Shown: positions 51,069 to 60,678 of the stretch, one piece after another
Layout: every line of letters starts with the position of its first letter
Numbering within the stretch: the stretch's first letter is position 1
Source of the DNA: Chloroflexota bacterium
Lineage (GTDB): Bacteria > Chloroflexota > Anaerolineae > Anaerolineales > Villigracilaceae
Length of the DNA stretch: 64,000 nucleotides
NCBI GenBank assembly: GCA_021795965.1
Contig: JAJYOU010000001.1
Location: 1-64,000 of the forward strand
Reading direction: 5' to 3'
Notes under the pieces: generated by a model
The model's database searches: none
What the model was told of the DNA's origin: nothing
What the model saw: only the letters and a program-made list of their open reading frames with translations
Made by a program: the position numbers and the translations under genes

Positions 51069-51464
51069 TTACCACTTCGGTTCTTCAGTAAGCTGATAAG
51101 TAGCACCGCAATAAGGACAGGTCACAACGGGTGCACCAGCCATCATTTTGACATCAGCAGCAGAAAGGACCCCGCCACAGGATTGACATTTCATCTGGTT
51201 AATTTTTGTTTCTCCGGGGAGGTCGAGGTTCATGACGACATTTTGATTAACTGTTTCTGTTTTCCGCAGTCCAAACCAGGTTAATACGGCGCCGCAAATC
51301 AAGAAGAAAGCACCAATTAATGAAGAACTAATCCCAACTGACATGGAAGAATTATTGTAAGTTGTCGAGCTCGCCCCCAAAATATTCAACGCACCATACC
51401 CCAAGAGACAGAGACCGATTAAAAATAAAATTCCTGCCCCGATGAACAATGCCGCTCGTCCCAT
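51069..51464 (-). CDS. Small two-helix membrane protein with cytosolic zinc ribbon
   Basis: 131 residues from ATG 51464 (GGAGGTGAG site). Two membrane helices (about 5-28 and 45-68), then a zinc ribbon: CQSCGGVLSAADVKMMAGAPVVTCPYCG at about 93-120 (four Cys). First gene of the four-gene minus-strand cassette; the gap to the next gene is 20 bases. Could dock with the Cys-rich membrane protein or act as a metal/redox sensor; no function is known. Confidence 0.78.
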   Translation of the reverse strand: MGRAALFIGAGILFLIGLCLLGYGALNILGASSTTYNNSSMSVGISSSLIGAFFLICGAVLTWFGLRKTETVNQNVVMNLDLPGETKINQMKCQSCGGVLSAADVKMMAGAPVVTCPYCGATYQLTEEPKW

Positions 51465-51743
51465 ACTCACCTCCAAATAATTCTTAAAAAGTCGAATCAC
51501 CACAGAAATAATTAACTTAATGTTATTTTAGCCCATTTATGTACGTGATGCACAACAATTAGTTGCTTCATTACTTGCTTACAAAAATTGGAGGTATGTC
51601 TTCGGTGATAAAATTAAAAAAACCGGTAGGATGCAATTAAGCTGTTTTGTAAGACAATGGTCCCGCGCAGGTAACACTTTCCCAAATAACATATTCCGCT
51701 AAATTCCTTTTCAGCAGAAAGAATATCAAGGAAACCAGCAGTC

Positions 51744-53396
51744 ATGTCCTTAAAAGATCAATATTTATTCTGGAAAGAATCAAAACTTAATAGAACCCTT
51801 GAAAAATTCCCGGAAAGAAAACCTGTTTTTCAAACCAGTTCAGGCATTCAAATCCCGCAAATCCAGATCCCTGATTATGAAATTCCTGGTTATGCAGAAA
51901 AGTTGGGCTTTCCAGGGGAATTTCCCTACACCCGAGGGGTGCAGCCAACGATGTACCGCGGACGTTTCTGGACCATGCGCCAATATGCCGGTTTTTCAAC
52001 TGCGGAGGAATCGAACCGCCGGTATCGCTATTTGCTGGGAGCAGGTCAAACCGGACTTTCTGTGGCATTTGACCTACCCACCCAAATCGGTTATGACGCT
52101 GACGATCCGATGGCGCTGGGTGAGGTCGGTAAAGTAGGTGTATCCATCTCATCCGTCGAGGATATGGCGACACTTTTCCAGGAAATTCCATTGGACAAAG
52201 TCTCAACTTCGATGACGATCAACGCCCCGGCATCGGTTTTATTGGGGATGTATATCAGTGTTGCCAAGCGCCAGGGCGTGGAAATGAAATCGCTGAGGGG
52301 AACCATACAAAACGATATTTTAAAAGAATATGTAGCGCGAGGTACTTATATTTTTCCACCCGGTCCATCCATGCGGCTGATCACGAACATTTTCGATTTC
52401 TGCGCCAGAAATATCCCGGGGTGGAATACCATTTCTGTTTCTGGTTATCATATCCGCGAAGCCGGCTCGACCGCAGTGCAGGAGGTGGCTTTCACATTGG
52501 CGAATGGAATTGCATATGTGGAGGCAGCGTTGAAGACCGGATTGTCGGTGGATGATTTTGCTCCGCAAATTTCTTTCTTTTTCAATGCGCACAATAATAT
52601 TTTTGAAGAGGTGGCTAAATTCCGTGCTGCCAGAAGGATGTGGGCAAAAATAATGCGCGATCGCTTCGGAGCAAAAAAAGCCAGCAGCTGGCAGCTTCGA
52701 TTCCACACCCAGACAGCAGGTTCCACCCTGACAGCCCAACAACCTGAAAACAACATTGCGCGGGTAACCATCCAGGCGCTTTCGGCAGTTTTAGGCGGGA
52801 CCCAATCCCTGCATACCAATTCGATGGATGAAGCTCTCTGGCTTCCGACCGAAAAATCAGCACGGATTGCCCTGCGTACTCAGCAAATTATTGCTTACGA
52901 ATCTGGAGCAGCGGATTCAATTGATCCATTAGCCGGGTCGTTTTTAATTGAATATTTGACAGATCAGATCGAAAACCTGGCTGAGGCATACATCAAACGA
53001 ATTGATGAGATGGGAGGCGCGCTTAAGGCAATCGAAAACGGTTTCATGCAAAATGAGATTCAAAACGCAGCTTATGACACCCAAAAAGAAATTGAAAAAA
53101 AGGAACAAATCCTGGTCGGTGTGAACCAGTTTCTGATTGACGAACCGGTGACACTCGAACGCCAAAAAATTGACCCAGCCATTGAGGCGGCAGCCTGCCT
53201 GAGACTGGCAGAATTGCGTAAAAAGAGGGATCAGACGAGAGTCAGTGAATTACGAGCTCATTTGGAGAACGCTGCGCGAGGCAGTGAAAACTTAATGTCC
53301 ATCCTGATCGAATGCGCGGACGCAGACGTGACCCTTGGAGAGGTTTGCAATACGCTACGAGGGATCTGGGGGGAATACCAGCCTACCAGTTTTTAA
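51744..53396 (+). CDS. Methylmalonyl-CoA mutase, catalytic (large) chain
   Basis: 550 residues: the substrate-binding TIM barrel without a B12-binding domain, so a separate small subunit is needed (not in the window). [24 protein letters not shown] contains the Tyr typical of methylmalonyl-CoA mutase. The Arg in VARGTY lies where methylmalonyl-CoA enzymes have Arg and isobutyryl-CoA mutases have Gln. [12 protein letters not shown] has the catalytic His. It isomerises methylmalonyl-CoA to succinyl-CoA, a route for propionyl-CoA from odd-chain or branched acids. AAGGAAA site. Confidence 0.88.
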   Translation: MSLKDQYLFWKESKLNRTLEKFPERKPVFQTSSGIQIPQIQIPDYEIPGYAEKLGFPGEFPYTRGVQPTMYRGRFWTMRQYAGFSTAEESNRRYRYLLGAGQTGLSVAFDLPTQIGYDADDPMALGEVGKVGVSISSVEDMATLFQEIPLDKVSTSMTINAPASVLLGMYISVAKRQGVEMKSLRGTIQNDILKEYVARGTYIFPPGPSMRLITNIFDFCARNIPGWNTISVSGYHIREAGSTAVQEVAFTLANGIAYVEAALKTGLSVDDFAPQISFFFNAHNNIFEEVAKFRAARRMWAKIMRDRFGAKKASSWQLRFHTQTAGSTLTAQQPENNIARVTIQALSAVLGGTQSLHTNSMDEALWLPTEKSARIALRTQQIIAYESGAADSIDPLAGSFLIEYLTDQIENLAEAYIKRIDEMGGALKAIENGFMQNEIQNAAYDTQKEIEKKEQILVGVNQFLIDEPVTLERQKIDPAIEAAACLRLAELRKKRDQTRVSELRAHLENAARGSENLMSILIECADADVTLGEVCNTLRGIWGEYQPTSF

Positions 53397-53624
53397 ATTC
53401 GAAGGTAACCTTTCCTTGCAAAACGCACTGGGTGTTCGAGGGGTTGGCGAATTATTATTGTTTTCGCAAAATTTTGGTACTGCGATGGCAAATAAATTCC
53501 ATCGGTAATAGCTTTGAAATTAACAGGTTTCGACTGGGAATCCGACAAAACGTAAATCCCTCGATTTGAATGTATATACAAAAAATTGAGCTGGGGGGTT
53601 CTTATTAAAACATCTTTCCACATC

Positions 53625-53653
53625 TTGATTTTTCTAGATTTCGCGGATATAAT
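53625..53653 (+). promoter_or_regulatory. sigma70-type promoter with adjoining operator
   Basis: TTGATT (53625-53630), 17-base spacer, TATAAT (53648-53653). It drives the 53704 open frame and probably the TPP-enzyme/Liv operon that follows. Confidence 0.72.
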
Positions 53654-53662
53654 AACCCATCT

Positions 53663-53689
53663 TGAGACGCCGTCTCGAAACATGAGACA
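53663..53689 (+). promoter_or_regulatory. GAGACG-C-CGTCTC palindrome plus third GAGAC half-site
   Basis: Perfect 13-base palindrome GAGACGCCGTCTC at 53664-53676 directly after the -10 box, at the start of transcription. A further direct GAGAC copy lies at 53684-53688. This is a classic repressor position. The regulator is not in the window. Confidence 0.62.
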
Positions 53690-53703
53690 CAATATGGAGA
53701 TTT

Positions 53704-53892
53704 ATGCCTTTAAACCAGACACAAAACCTGCAAGTTGTGATCAATTTTCCCAACGATAAAGAACTCTTTGTGCCCGCAGCGGGTGCATCGAATTTGAACG
53801 GTCTCAAAAGTTGCCTGCACCCATTGGCTGGTAAGAGCAGGAACCCAAGGTGGTTATACCTGACGAGCAGTTGCTTTTTATCTGAATTTTAG
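53704..53892 (+). CDS. Short open frame after the promoter, unclear
   Basis: 62 codons starting at an ATG with GGAGA four bases upstream, right after the promoter and operator. The peptide (MPLNQTQNLQVVINFPNDKE and so on) is unlike any family I know. It may be the remnant of a degraded gene, such as a regulator, or a real small protein. Confidence 0.35.
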   Translation: MPLNQTQNLQVVINFPNDKELFVPAAGASNLNGLKSCLHPLAGKSRNPRWLYLTSSCFLSEF

Positions 53893-53993
53893 ACGAAGCA
53901 CTGCGCGTTTTTTATTCCAGAATATCAGGTTAAAGTTGAGTTATTCTGTGAATGTTTTTCAAAATTCCAGAATAGAAAGAGATAAAAAAAGCC

Positions 53994-55724
53994 ATGTCAG
54001 AAACCCGTATTGCTGCATACCAACTGGTTGATTATTTGGAACAATTAGGGGTTGAGGTTGTGTTCGGATTAACTGGACATACAGTAATTGGGTTTTTGGA
54101 TGCACTTGGTCACAGCAAGAAAATACGCTACATTTCTGCCAGGCATGAACAAGTCGCTGCGCATGCCGCAGATGGCTATGCGCGTGCATCGGGGAAACCC
54201 GGCGTACTCATGACGCACCTGGGTCCGGGTTTGACAAATGCAGCCACCGGTGTTGCGAACGCAGCCCTGGATTCAATCCCGATGGTGGTGATTGCCGGTG
54301 ATGTTCCTTCCTATTATTTCGGTCGTCACCCACACCAGGAAGTTAATTTGCATATGGATGGGGACCAGTACGAAATTTATCGTCCATTTTGTAAACGCGT
54401 TTACCGGGTGGACCGAATTGAAGATTTCCCCCGCATCGTCGAACGAGCCTTTCATCTCTCCCAAAGCGGTCGTCCGGGTCCTGTCCTGGTGGATGTTCCC
54501 ATGGACATGTTTTCTGCAGATTTGCCCGTGGGTGCTTTCAAACAGACTCCCACACCGATGGTAAAACCGACGATCGATCCAGCAACCGCTGAACTTATTG
54601 CCCGCGCCCTGGCGGATGCTGAAAGACCCGTATTATATGTCGGCGGAGGCGTGATGGGTGCTCGCGCAAAAGAAGAACTGACTGCCCTGGCTGAAGCCCT
54701 GGAAGTTCCGGTTGCCCATACCTTGATGGGTAAAGGCTGCATGAGCGATTCTCATCCACTCTTATTGGGTATGACCGGTTTCTGGGGGACACCCATTGCG
54801 AATGACACCTGTAGAACTGCTGACTTAATTGTTGCAATCGGCACCCGTTTAGCCGAAGCAAATTCGAGCTCTTGGGATTCGCGTTACACCTTTGCAATTC
54901 CACCTACTCGTTTGATCCATGTGGATATTGATCCTGCTGAAATTGGACGGAATTACCCGACAGAACTTGGCGTGGTTGCGGATGCCAAGAATGTTCTCGG
55001 GATGGTTGCCACTGCAGCCAAAGGCATGACCCATCGCAACCGTGGAAATCTCCGTGAAAAGATTGCCAAGGGACGAGCAGAGTTTGCATCCAACTGGGCT
55101 GATCAGTGGACTTCGGATGAATATCCACTTCGTCCTGAGCGCATCCTGAGCGAGGTCAGGAAGGCATTACCTGAAAACGGGTTCCTGGTTACCGATGTTG
55201 GTTGGAATAAAAACGGTGTTGCCCAGCAATTTCCGATCACTATACCGGGAACATTTATCACTCCGAGCGGTTTAGCCACGATGGGGTTTGGTCCGTCCGC
55301 TGCCCTGGGCGTCAAGGTTGCAAATCCAGAACGGGCGGTTGTAGCGCTTGTAGGCGACGGCGCTTTCAGCAATCAAATGTCGGTTGTGGCGACGGCAATG
55401 GAAGCAGAAATCCCTGTTGTGTGGGTAGTCATGGACAATGCTGCTTTTGGCACAATCGCTGGGCTTGAGAAAATGCATTATGGTTGGAGTTTTGGCAATC
55501 TCTTCGAAAGTGAAGGGAAAGAATACAGGGTTGCGTATGCGGATGTTGCCCGGGCATGCGGCGCCCAAGGTTTCTTCATCCAGCAGGCAAATGAATTAGG
55601 GCCAGCCTTAAGACAAGCTCTTTCCTCGGGAATCCCCACTGTTGTTCACGTTCCAATGCAAAACATCCCAACCCCTACACCCGGTTATTGGAATATTAAT
55701 GATATTTATCGTAAGGGTGAATAA
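53994..55724 (+). CDS. Thiamine-diphosphate-dependent enzyme of the acetolactate-synthase family
   Basis: 576 residues, full length. N-terminal PYR domain with the catalytic Glu in SARHEQVAAHAADGYARASGK, central domain (VLYVGGGVMGARAKEELTAL), and C-terminal PP domain with the GDG-N motif GDGAFSNQMSVVATAMEAEIPVVWVVMDNAAFG (Mg/ThDP binding). Such enzymes decarboxylate 2-keto acids or transfer acyl groups. Acetolactate synthase itself is not certain because no small subunit lies nearby. The operon context (Liv transporter) suggests a catabolic role. Confidence 0.85.
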   Translation: MSETRIAAYQLVDYLEQLGVEVVFGLTGHTVIGFLDALGHSKKIRYISARHEQVAAHAADGYARASGKPGVLMTHLGPGLTNAATGVANAALDSIPMVVIAGDVPSYYFGRHPHQEVNLHMDGDQYEIYRPFCKRVYRVDRIEDFPRIVERAFHLSQSGRPGPVLVDVPMDMFSADLPVGAFKQTPTPMVKPTIDPATAELIARALADAERPVLYVGGGVMGARAKEELTALAEALEVPVAHTLMGKGCMSDSHPLLLGMTGFWGTPIANDTCRTADLIVAIGTRLAEANSSSWDSRYTFAIPPTRLIHVDIDPAEIGRNYPTELGVVADAKNVLGMVATAAKGMTHRNRGNLREKIAKGRAEFASNWADQWTSDEYPLRPERILSEVRKALPENGFLVTDVGWNKNGVAQQFPITIPGTFITPSGLATMGFGPSAALGVKVANPERAVVALVGDGAFSNQMSVVATAMEAEIPVVWVVMDNAAFGTIAGLEKMHYGWSFGNLFESEGKEYRVAYADVARACGAQGFFIQQANELGPALRQALSSGIPTVVHVPMQNIPTPTPGYWNINDIYRKGE

Positions 55725-55900
55725 ATGGGATAAAGAGGAAAGATTTTTTCTGGATCAGAAATTCGAAGAATGTCCTTTAGATCGATATTAATTACCATGT
55801 GGGTTTGGAAGGAGGTGAAACCTGGATAAACCTAGCGAGTTTGACTTCGTACCAATTTTTACTCGGAAATAATGAGGAGACTTACCAAAGGAGAAATAGA

Positions 55901-57103
55901 ATGAAACTAAAAGGTCTTTATATCTTGCTGATCCTGGGGTTATTGATGACTTCCTGCGCCCCTCAGGCGACCCCAACCCAAGCACCAGTCGCACCTGCCG
56001 CTACCGTAGCACCAGCTGCAACTGCAGCACCGGCAGCAACCGAAGTTTCCAAGCCTGCCTGTGAAAAACCAATCAAAGTGGCAATCATCGGCGCCATGAG
56101 CGGTACAAACGCAGTTTTAGGCGATTGGATGAAAAAAGGCGTGACCCTCGCCATCGAGCAGAAAAATGCTGCCGGAGGCGTTCAGGGCTGCCAGGTTGAG
56201 CTGATCATCTATGATGATGAAGCCGATCCGACCAAATCTGTTGGTTTGGCTCAAAAAGTTGCGACGGCTGACAACGTCATGGCTGCCTGGGCAACCACCA
56301 ACAGCAATTCTGCCCTGGCAGATATTCCGATTTTCGAACAGTATAAAATTCCCCAACTGACCAACGGCACCAATGTGACCATCACCCAGCAAGGCAGCGC
56401 ATATATTTTCCGCGTCAATCCTGCTGGTCCAGCTTATGAAGATCCGTTGGTGGATTACCTTGTAAAACAGGGTAAAACCAAGTTCGCCATCATTGGGGAC
56501 AATTCTGCTTATGGGAAAGGCGAAGCAGCCTATCAGATTGCAGCTCTCACCCGTAACAAGTTGACATCCCTTGCGACTGAAGAATACGGCATTGACGACA
56601 AGGACTTCACCGGGCAATTGACCAAGATCTTCCAAACTCAGCCTGAGGTTCTATTGTTAGCTGCATCTGAAGTTGCTGGTGGTTTGGTAGCCAAACAAGC
56701 TCGCCAACTCGGTTTCACCGGGATCATCGCAGGTGGTTCAGCGATGGGAACCCCCAAATTTGTAGAAACTGCAGGAGATGCGGCTGAAGGGGTTTACTTT
56801 ACCTCGCCATATCCTGGCAACGATGCCAATGATACTACACGTGCATTCGCAGCGGCTTACAAGGCTCGCTGGGGTGAAGATGCAGAAGTTCATGGAGCCA
56901 ACACCTATGACGGCATGAACATGCTCATGATCGCAATGGAAAATGCCAAGCCCCTGACACCCGAAAATGTTGCTGCAGAAATGCACAAAATCTGCGGTTA
57001 CGTGGGATTACAAGGTAAGTTCTGCTACAACGACGCTGGTGAAGGAATCACCTCCACAGTCTTAGGTGTAGTCAAGGGTGGAAAGTTGACTTTTCTACCC
57101 TAA
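55901..57103 (+). CDS. Branched-chain amino acid-type ABC transporter binding lipoprotein
   Basis: 400 residues from ATG 55901 (AAAGGAGA site). Signal ends in LMTSC with lipidated Cys19, followed by an Ala/Pro/Thr linker (about 20-45). Type I periplasmic-binding fold: VAIIGAMSGTNAVLGDWMKKG, FAIIGDNSAYGKGEAAY, SPYPGNDANDTTRAFAAAYKARW. Provides substrate to the LivHMGF-like proteins that follow. The ligand may be a branched-chain amino acid, an aromatic acid or a sulfonate; it cannot be decided here. Confidence 0.9.
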   Translation: MKLKGLYILLILGLLMTSCAPQATPTQAPVAPAATVAPAATAAPAATEVSKPACEKPIKVAIIGAMSGTNAVLGDWMKKGVTLAIEQKNAAGGVQGCQVELIIYDDEADPTKSVGLAQKVATADNVMAAWATTNSNSALADIPIFEQYKIPQLTNGTNVTITQQGSAYIFRVNPAGPAYEDPLVDYLVKQGKTKFAIIGDNSAYGKGEAAYQIAALTRNKLTSLATEEYGIDDKDFTGQLTKIFQTQPEVLLLAASEVAGGLVAKQARQLGFTGIIAGGSAMGTPKFVETAGDAAEGVYFTSPYPGNDANDTTRAFAAAYKARWGEDAEVHGANTYDGMNMLMIAMENAKPLTPENVAAEMHKICGYVGLQGKFCYNDAGEGITSTVLGVVKGGKLTFLP

Positions 57104-57117
57104 CCATTAGGTTCGAT

Positions 57118-57153
57118 GATTCTCGGAGGCGACAATTGTTGTCTCCGAGAATC
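57118..57153 (+). terminator. strong intercistronic hairpin after the binding-protein gene
   Basis: 11-bp stem GATTCTCGGAG/CTCCGAGAATC (57118-57128 with 57143-57153) plus an inner GACAA/TTGTC, followed by TCATTTT. Such stem-loops let binding protein exceed permease, by partial termination or mRNA protection (known principle, inferred here). Confidence 0.72.
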
Positions 57154-57201
57154 TCATTTTGAAAACTTTTCCTCTGTTCGTTTGAGACGAAGGGATTGTG
57201 A

Positions 57202-58095
57202 ATGAATACGACCAGTATCTTTATCCAAACTTTAATCGGTGGCATAGGGATTGGCAGTCTTTATGCGTTGATTGCCCTGGGGTACTCAATGGTCTATCGC
57301 TCGATGGGCCTGGTAAATTTTGCCCATGGCAGCATTTACATGGTCGGCACATATTTAGGGATTATTTGGTATACAGGGCTGGTTCTTGGTTTGCACGTAT
57401 CCTATCCTGTTGCATTTATCATTGGCGTTCTGCTGAACGGTTTGCTCGGAGTTCTGCTTGAACGAATTTTTCGTCCATTAGCAAAACTCGACCTGATGTT
57501 TATGCTGCTTGGAACAATCGGGTTGGGGTTTGTCCTTGATAATCTCGCGGTGATTATTTTTGGAGCAGAAGGATTTGCAGTTCGATCCCCTTTGCCAAAC
57601 GCACCGATCAATATTGCCGGCATCCTGGTTCTACCGCAGATGCTATTACTAATCTGTGTCTCGGCGCTCTTGATGGTTGGATTACAGGTTTTTTTATCCA
57701 CGACAAAAACAGGGAAGGCAATGCGCGCTTCGGCAATGGATCACGATATTGCCAGCGCAATGGGAATTCCTGTGAATAGAATGAATGCTCTGACTCTTGC
57801 AATTGGGTCAGGGCTCGCAGCTGCGGCAGGCATCCTGGCAGCACCAATTGTTTACGTTAATCCGGCAATGGGTGCAGCTGTAGGTCTGAAAGGATTTGCC
57901 GCGGCAATTTTAGGTGGCCTCGGAAGCATCCCCGGTGCAATCGCAGGTGGCTTAGTTTTTGGCGTGGTTGAAGCCATTTCTGCTGGTTTCATTTCCTCGT
58001 CGTACACCAAGGGAATCGCTTTTTTTGTTGTAGTGATCGTATTGATGCTCAAGCCTTCTGGAATAGTTGGTGAAACGGTGATTGAAAAGGTTTAA
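57202..58095 (+). CDS. livH: Branched-chain-type ABC permease LivH
   Basis: 297 residues, about eight membrane helices. LYALIALGYSMVYRSMGLVNFAHGSIYM near the start and AMGIPVNRMNALTLAIGSGLAAAAGILAAP (shortened) in the middle are LivH hallmarks. Forms the membrane channel with LivM. The start is ATG 57202, with a GAAGGGAT site. Confidence 0.92.
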   Translation: MNTTSIFIQTLIGGIGIGSLYALIALGYSMVYRSMGLVNFAHGSIYMVGTYLGIIWYTGLVLGLHVSYPVAFIIGVLLNGLLGVLLERIFRPLAKLDLMFMLLGTIGLGFVLDNLAVIIFGAEGFAVRSPLPNAPINIAGILVLPQMLLLICVSALLMVGLQVFLSTTKTGKAMRASAMDHDIASAMGIPVNRMNALTLAIGSGLAAAAGILAAPIVYVNPAMGAAVGLKGFAAAILGGLGSIPGAIAGGLVFGVVEAISAGFISSSYTKGIAFFVVVIVLMLKPSGIVGETVIEKV

Positions 58096-58191
58096 GCGGT
58101 TGATAGGGCAATTCAATATCAGGCTTAGTTAATGTCGAATTGGCGAAGAATTGATTTCGGCATTAATTGACTGAAAGGTACTGGAGGCTAC

Positions 58192-59205
58192 ATGAGGAAA
58201 AAAACGATCATTATTCGAGCGCTTCTATTTGGGGGCGCAGCCCTGATTCTGCTATTCTTTCCGTATATTGCACAGAACCGTTACCAGGTTCATATCATCA
58301 ATATGGCGGGTATCTACATCATTCTCAGTCTTGGACTGAATCTTGCAATGGGTTATGCCGGGCAATTCAACCTGGCGATGGGAGCACTTTGGGGAGTGGG
58401 GGCTTACACTGCAGGTCTTCTTAACACCAGATTGGGACTTCCATTTTGGATAAATTTGCCTGCGGCAATGATCGTTGCTGGTCTAATTGGTGCAATTGTT
58501 GGTCTTCCTTCATTGAAAGTGCGATCACATTACCTGGCAATCGTGACCATCGGGCTGGGTGAAGTCATTAATATTATCCTGATCAACGAGGAAAAGCTTA
58601 CCGGCGGAGCGCTTGGTGTTTCACGCATCAAGATGCCAAATTTTTTCGGTTTCCCGATTAATACTGATGAGCGCTTTTATTACATTATTCTGGTTGTCGT
58701 TATTCTTGGTTTTCTTGTTACGCGTCAAATTCTCAAGCATCACATAGGCAGGTCTTTCCGTGCCATCCGCGATGATTACCAAGCTGCGAAGGCGATGGGC
58801 GTCAATACTGCTTATTACCAAATACTTGCGTTTATCATCAGCGCAGCATACGCAGGGGCAGCCGGTGCATTATTTGCCCATTTGAATACTTACATCAGTC
58901 CAGATATTTTTGAATTCAAATCCACCCTGTTCGTGATGACCATGACGATGGTGGGAGGAATGGGCAGCCTGGCTGGTTCGGTTGTTGGCGGTTTGACTTT
59001 GCCTATTTTGCAGGAATATTTACGAGTGATTAAGGATTGGCAATTAGTCGTTTATGGCATATCCATCATGATCGTTGTCCTGTTCGTTCCAGGTGGAGTC
59101 ATCGAATTGACCCGGCGAATGCGAAATTCCCGGAAAATTCATTGGCCCTGGTCCCCCAAGCCAGAAGAAGAAAAGCTGGAGGAGACGAATGTTTCTGAAA
59201 ATTGA
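58192..59205 (+). CDS. livM: Branched-chain-type ABC permease LivM
   Basis: 337 residues, about ten helices. GYAGQFNLAMGALWGVGAY and RAIRDDYQAAKAMGVNTAYYQILAF, the segment that contacts the ATPase, are typical of LivM. The reading frame overlaps livG by 17 bases. Basic tail at the C-terminus (RRMRNSRKIHWPWSPKPEEE). Confidence 0.92.
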   Translation: MRKKTIIIRALLFGGAALILLFFPYIAQNRYQVHIINMAGIYIILSLGLNLAMGYAGQFNLAMGALWGVGAYTAGLLNTRLGLPFWINLPAAMIVAGLIGAIVGLPSLKVRSHYLAIVTIGLGEVINIILINEEKLTGGALGVSRIKMPNFFGFPINTDERFYYIILVVVILGFLVTRQILKHHIGRSFRAIRDDYQAAKAMGVNTAYYQILAFIISAAYAGAAGALFAHLNTYISPDIFEFKSTLFVMTMTMVGGMGSLAGSVVGGLTLPILQEYLRVIKDWQLVVYGISIMIVVLFVPGGVIELTRRMRNSRKIHWPWSPKPEEEKLEETNVSEN

Positions 59206-59950
59206 AAACCTGAAAATGCAGTTCGGTGGCCTGATCGCAGTCAACGACGTCTCGATCAATGTTGAAAAAGGCGAGATTCATGGACTGATCGGTCCAAATG
59301 GTTCGGGTAAGACTACGATTTTCAACGTATTATCGGGTTACTACAAACCAAGCGGTGGAAAAATTGTTTTCGATGGAAAAACAATTTCAAATTTGCCGGC
59401 ATATCAAATTACGGCGGCTGGATTTGCGCGTACATTTCAAAACCTGCGATTATTCAGCAGCATGACCGTGCTAGACAATGTGCTTGTGGGAATGGGACAT
59501 CACGCGAAAACCGGACTGTGGAAAACAATTTTAAATCCGGTTGCTGTCCAACGCGAAGAAAATATTTTTATCGAAAAGGCAATGAATTTTCTGAATCTGC
59601 TCGAGGTGGCTGATTTCGCAAATGAGCTTGCAACCAGTTTACCTTACGGTTCTCAACGCCGGGTTGAGATTGCCCGTGCACTTGCAACTGATCCTCAAAT
59701 TATCCTGCTGGATGAACCGGCAGCAGGTTTGAACGAAATTGAAACAGAAAAATTACGTGAAATTCTGATGAAGATTCAAAATACAGGCGTGACCATTTTA
59801 CTGGTTGAACACGATATGAAACTCGTGATGGGCATTTGCGATGTAATTACCGTTTTGGATTACGGTAAAAAAATCGCTGAAGGAACAGGCGCAGCCATCA
59901 GTAATGATCCAGTGGTGATAGAAGCGTACCTGGGGCAGGAGGATCTGTGA
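59189..59950 (+). CDS. livG: Branched-chain-type ABC ATPase LivG
   Basis: 253 residues. Walker A GPNGSGKTT at about 34-42, the LivG-specific GFARTFQNLRLFSSMTVLDNV, signature region LPYGSQRRVEIARAL (LSGGQ variant) and Walker B IILLDEPAAGLN. Start overlaps livM; GGAGGAGA site. Cytosolic partner of LivF. Confidence 0.93.
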   Translation: MFLKIENLKMQFGGLIAVNDVSINVEKGEIHGLIGPNGSGKTTIFNVLSGYYKPSGGKIVFDGKTISNLPAYQITAAGFARTFQNLRLFSSMTVLDNVLVGMGHHAKTGLWKTILNPVAVQREENIFIEKAMNFLNLLEVADFANELATSLPYGSQRRVEIARALATDPQIILLDEPAAGLNEIETEKLREILMKIQNTGVTILLVEHDMKLVMGICDVITVLDYGKKIAEGTGAAISNDPVVIEAYLGQEDL

Positions 59951-60654
59951 TAACCGTCGAAAATCTTCATACGTACTATGGCAATATTCATGCGGTCAAG
60001 GGAATTTCCTTTGAAGTCCGCAAAGGGGAAATTACCACGCTGATTGGAGCAAATGGTGCGGGTAAATCCACGATCATCAAAACAATCGCCGGTTTATTGC
60101 ATCCAAAAGTGGGGACGATTTTGTACGATGGTGCCCCAATTCAAAAGTTGGCTGCGGATCAGATCGTACGTTTGGGAATTGGATATGTACCTGAAGGGCG
60201 GCGTGTTTTCCCGGTCTTAACCGTCGATGAGAATTTGGAAATGGGCGCATACCACCGCTCAGACAAATCGGGAATTATCGAGGATAGAGACCGGATGTAT
60301 GAAATATTTCCAAGGCTCAAGGAGCGCAGTAAACAGCTTGCCGGGTCATTGAGCGGCGGAGAACAACAAATGTTGGCAATAGCGCGGGCTTTAATGTCGA
60401 AACCGCAATTGCTCCTGATGGACGAGCCGTCGCTTGGTCTGGCGCCAATTTTAGTCAAGCAGGTGTTTGAAATCATCACCGAGTTAAACAAAAATGGAAT
60501 GACAATTCTTCTCAGCGAACAAAATGCACGCAGTTCATTGAAGATTGCACAGCATGGGATCGTGATGGAAACAGGCAAAATTCGCTTTGCCGATACTGCA
60601 AAAGCTCTGCAGGAAAACTCCATTATTCAACAAGCTTACCTTGGTGTGGGCTAA
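59947..60654 (+). CDS. livF: Branched-chain-type ABC ATPase LivF
   Basis: 235 residues. Walker A GANGAGKST, LivF-type GYVPEGRRVFPVLTVDENLEMGA, signature LSGGEQQMLAIARALM, Walker B LLLMDEPSLGLAP. Overlaps livG by four bases (GTGA). Completes the five-part importer. Confidence 0.93.
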   Translation: MITVENLHTYYGNIHAVKGISFEVRKGEITTLIGANGAGKSTIIKTIAGLLHPKVGTILYDGAPIQKLAADQIVRLGIGYVPEGRRVFPVLTVDENLEMGAYHRSDKSGIIEDRDRMYEIFPRLKERSKQLAGSLSGGEQQMLAIARALMSKPQLLLMDEPSLGLAPILVKQVFEIITELNKNGMTILLSEQNARSSLKIAQHGIVMETGKIRFADTAKALQENSIIQQAYLGVG

Positions 60655-60678
60655 TTCAAATTCATTTTAGGAGGTAGC

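Larger units (their letters stand above)
53397..53993. other. 597-base region between the mutase and the TPP-enzyme gene
   Basis: 53397-53620 shows no gene or repeat. A promoter, a GAGAC operator and a short open frame (53704-53892) follow. The last ~100 bases before the TPP-enzyme gene contain only an AAAGAGAT ribosome site. Confidence 0.6.
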
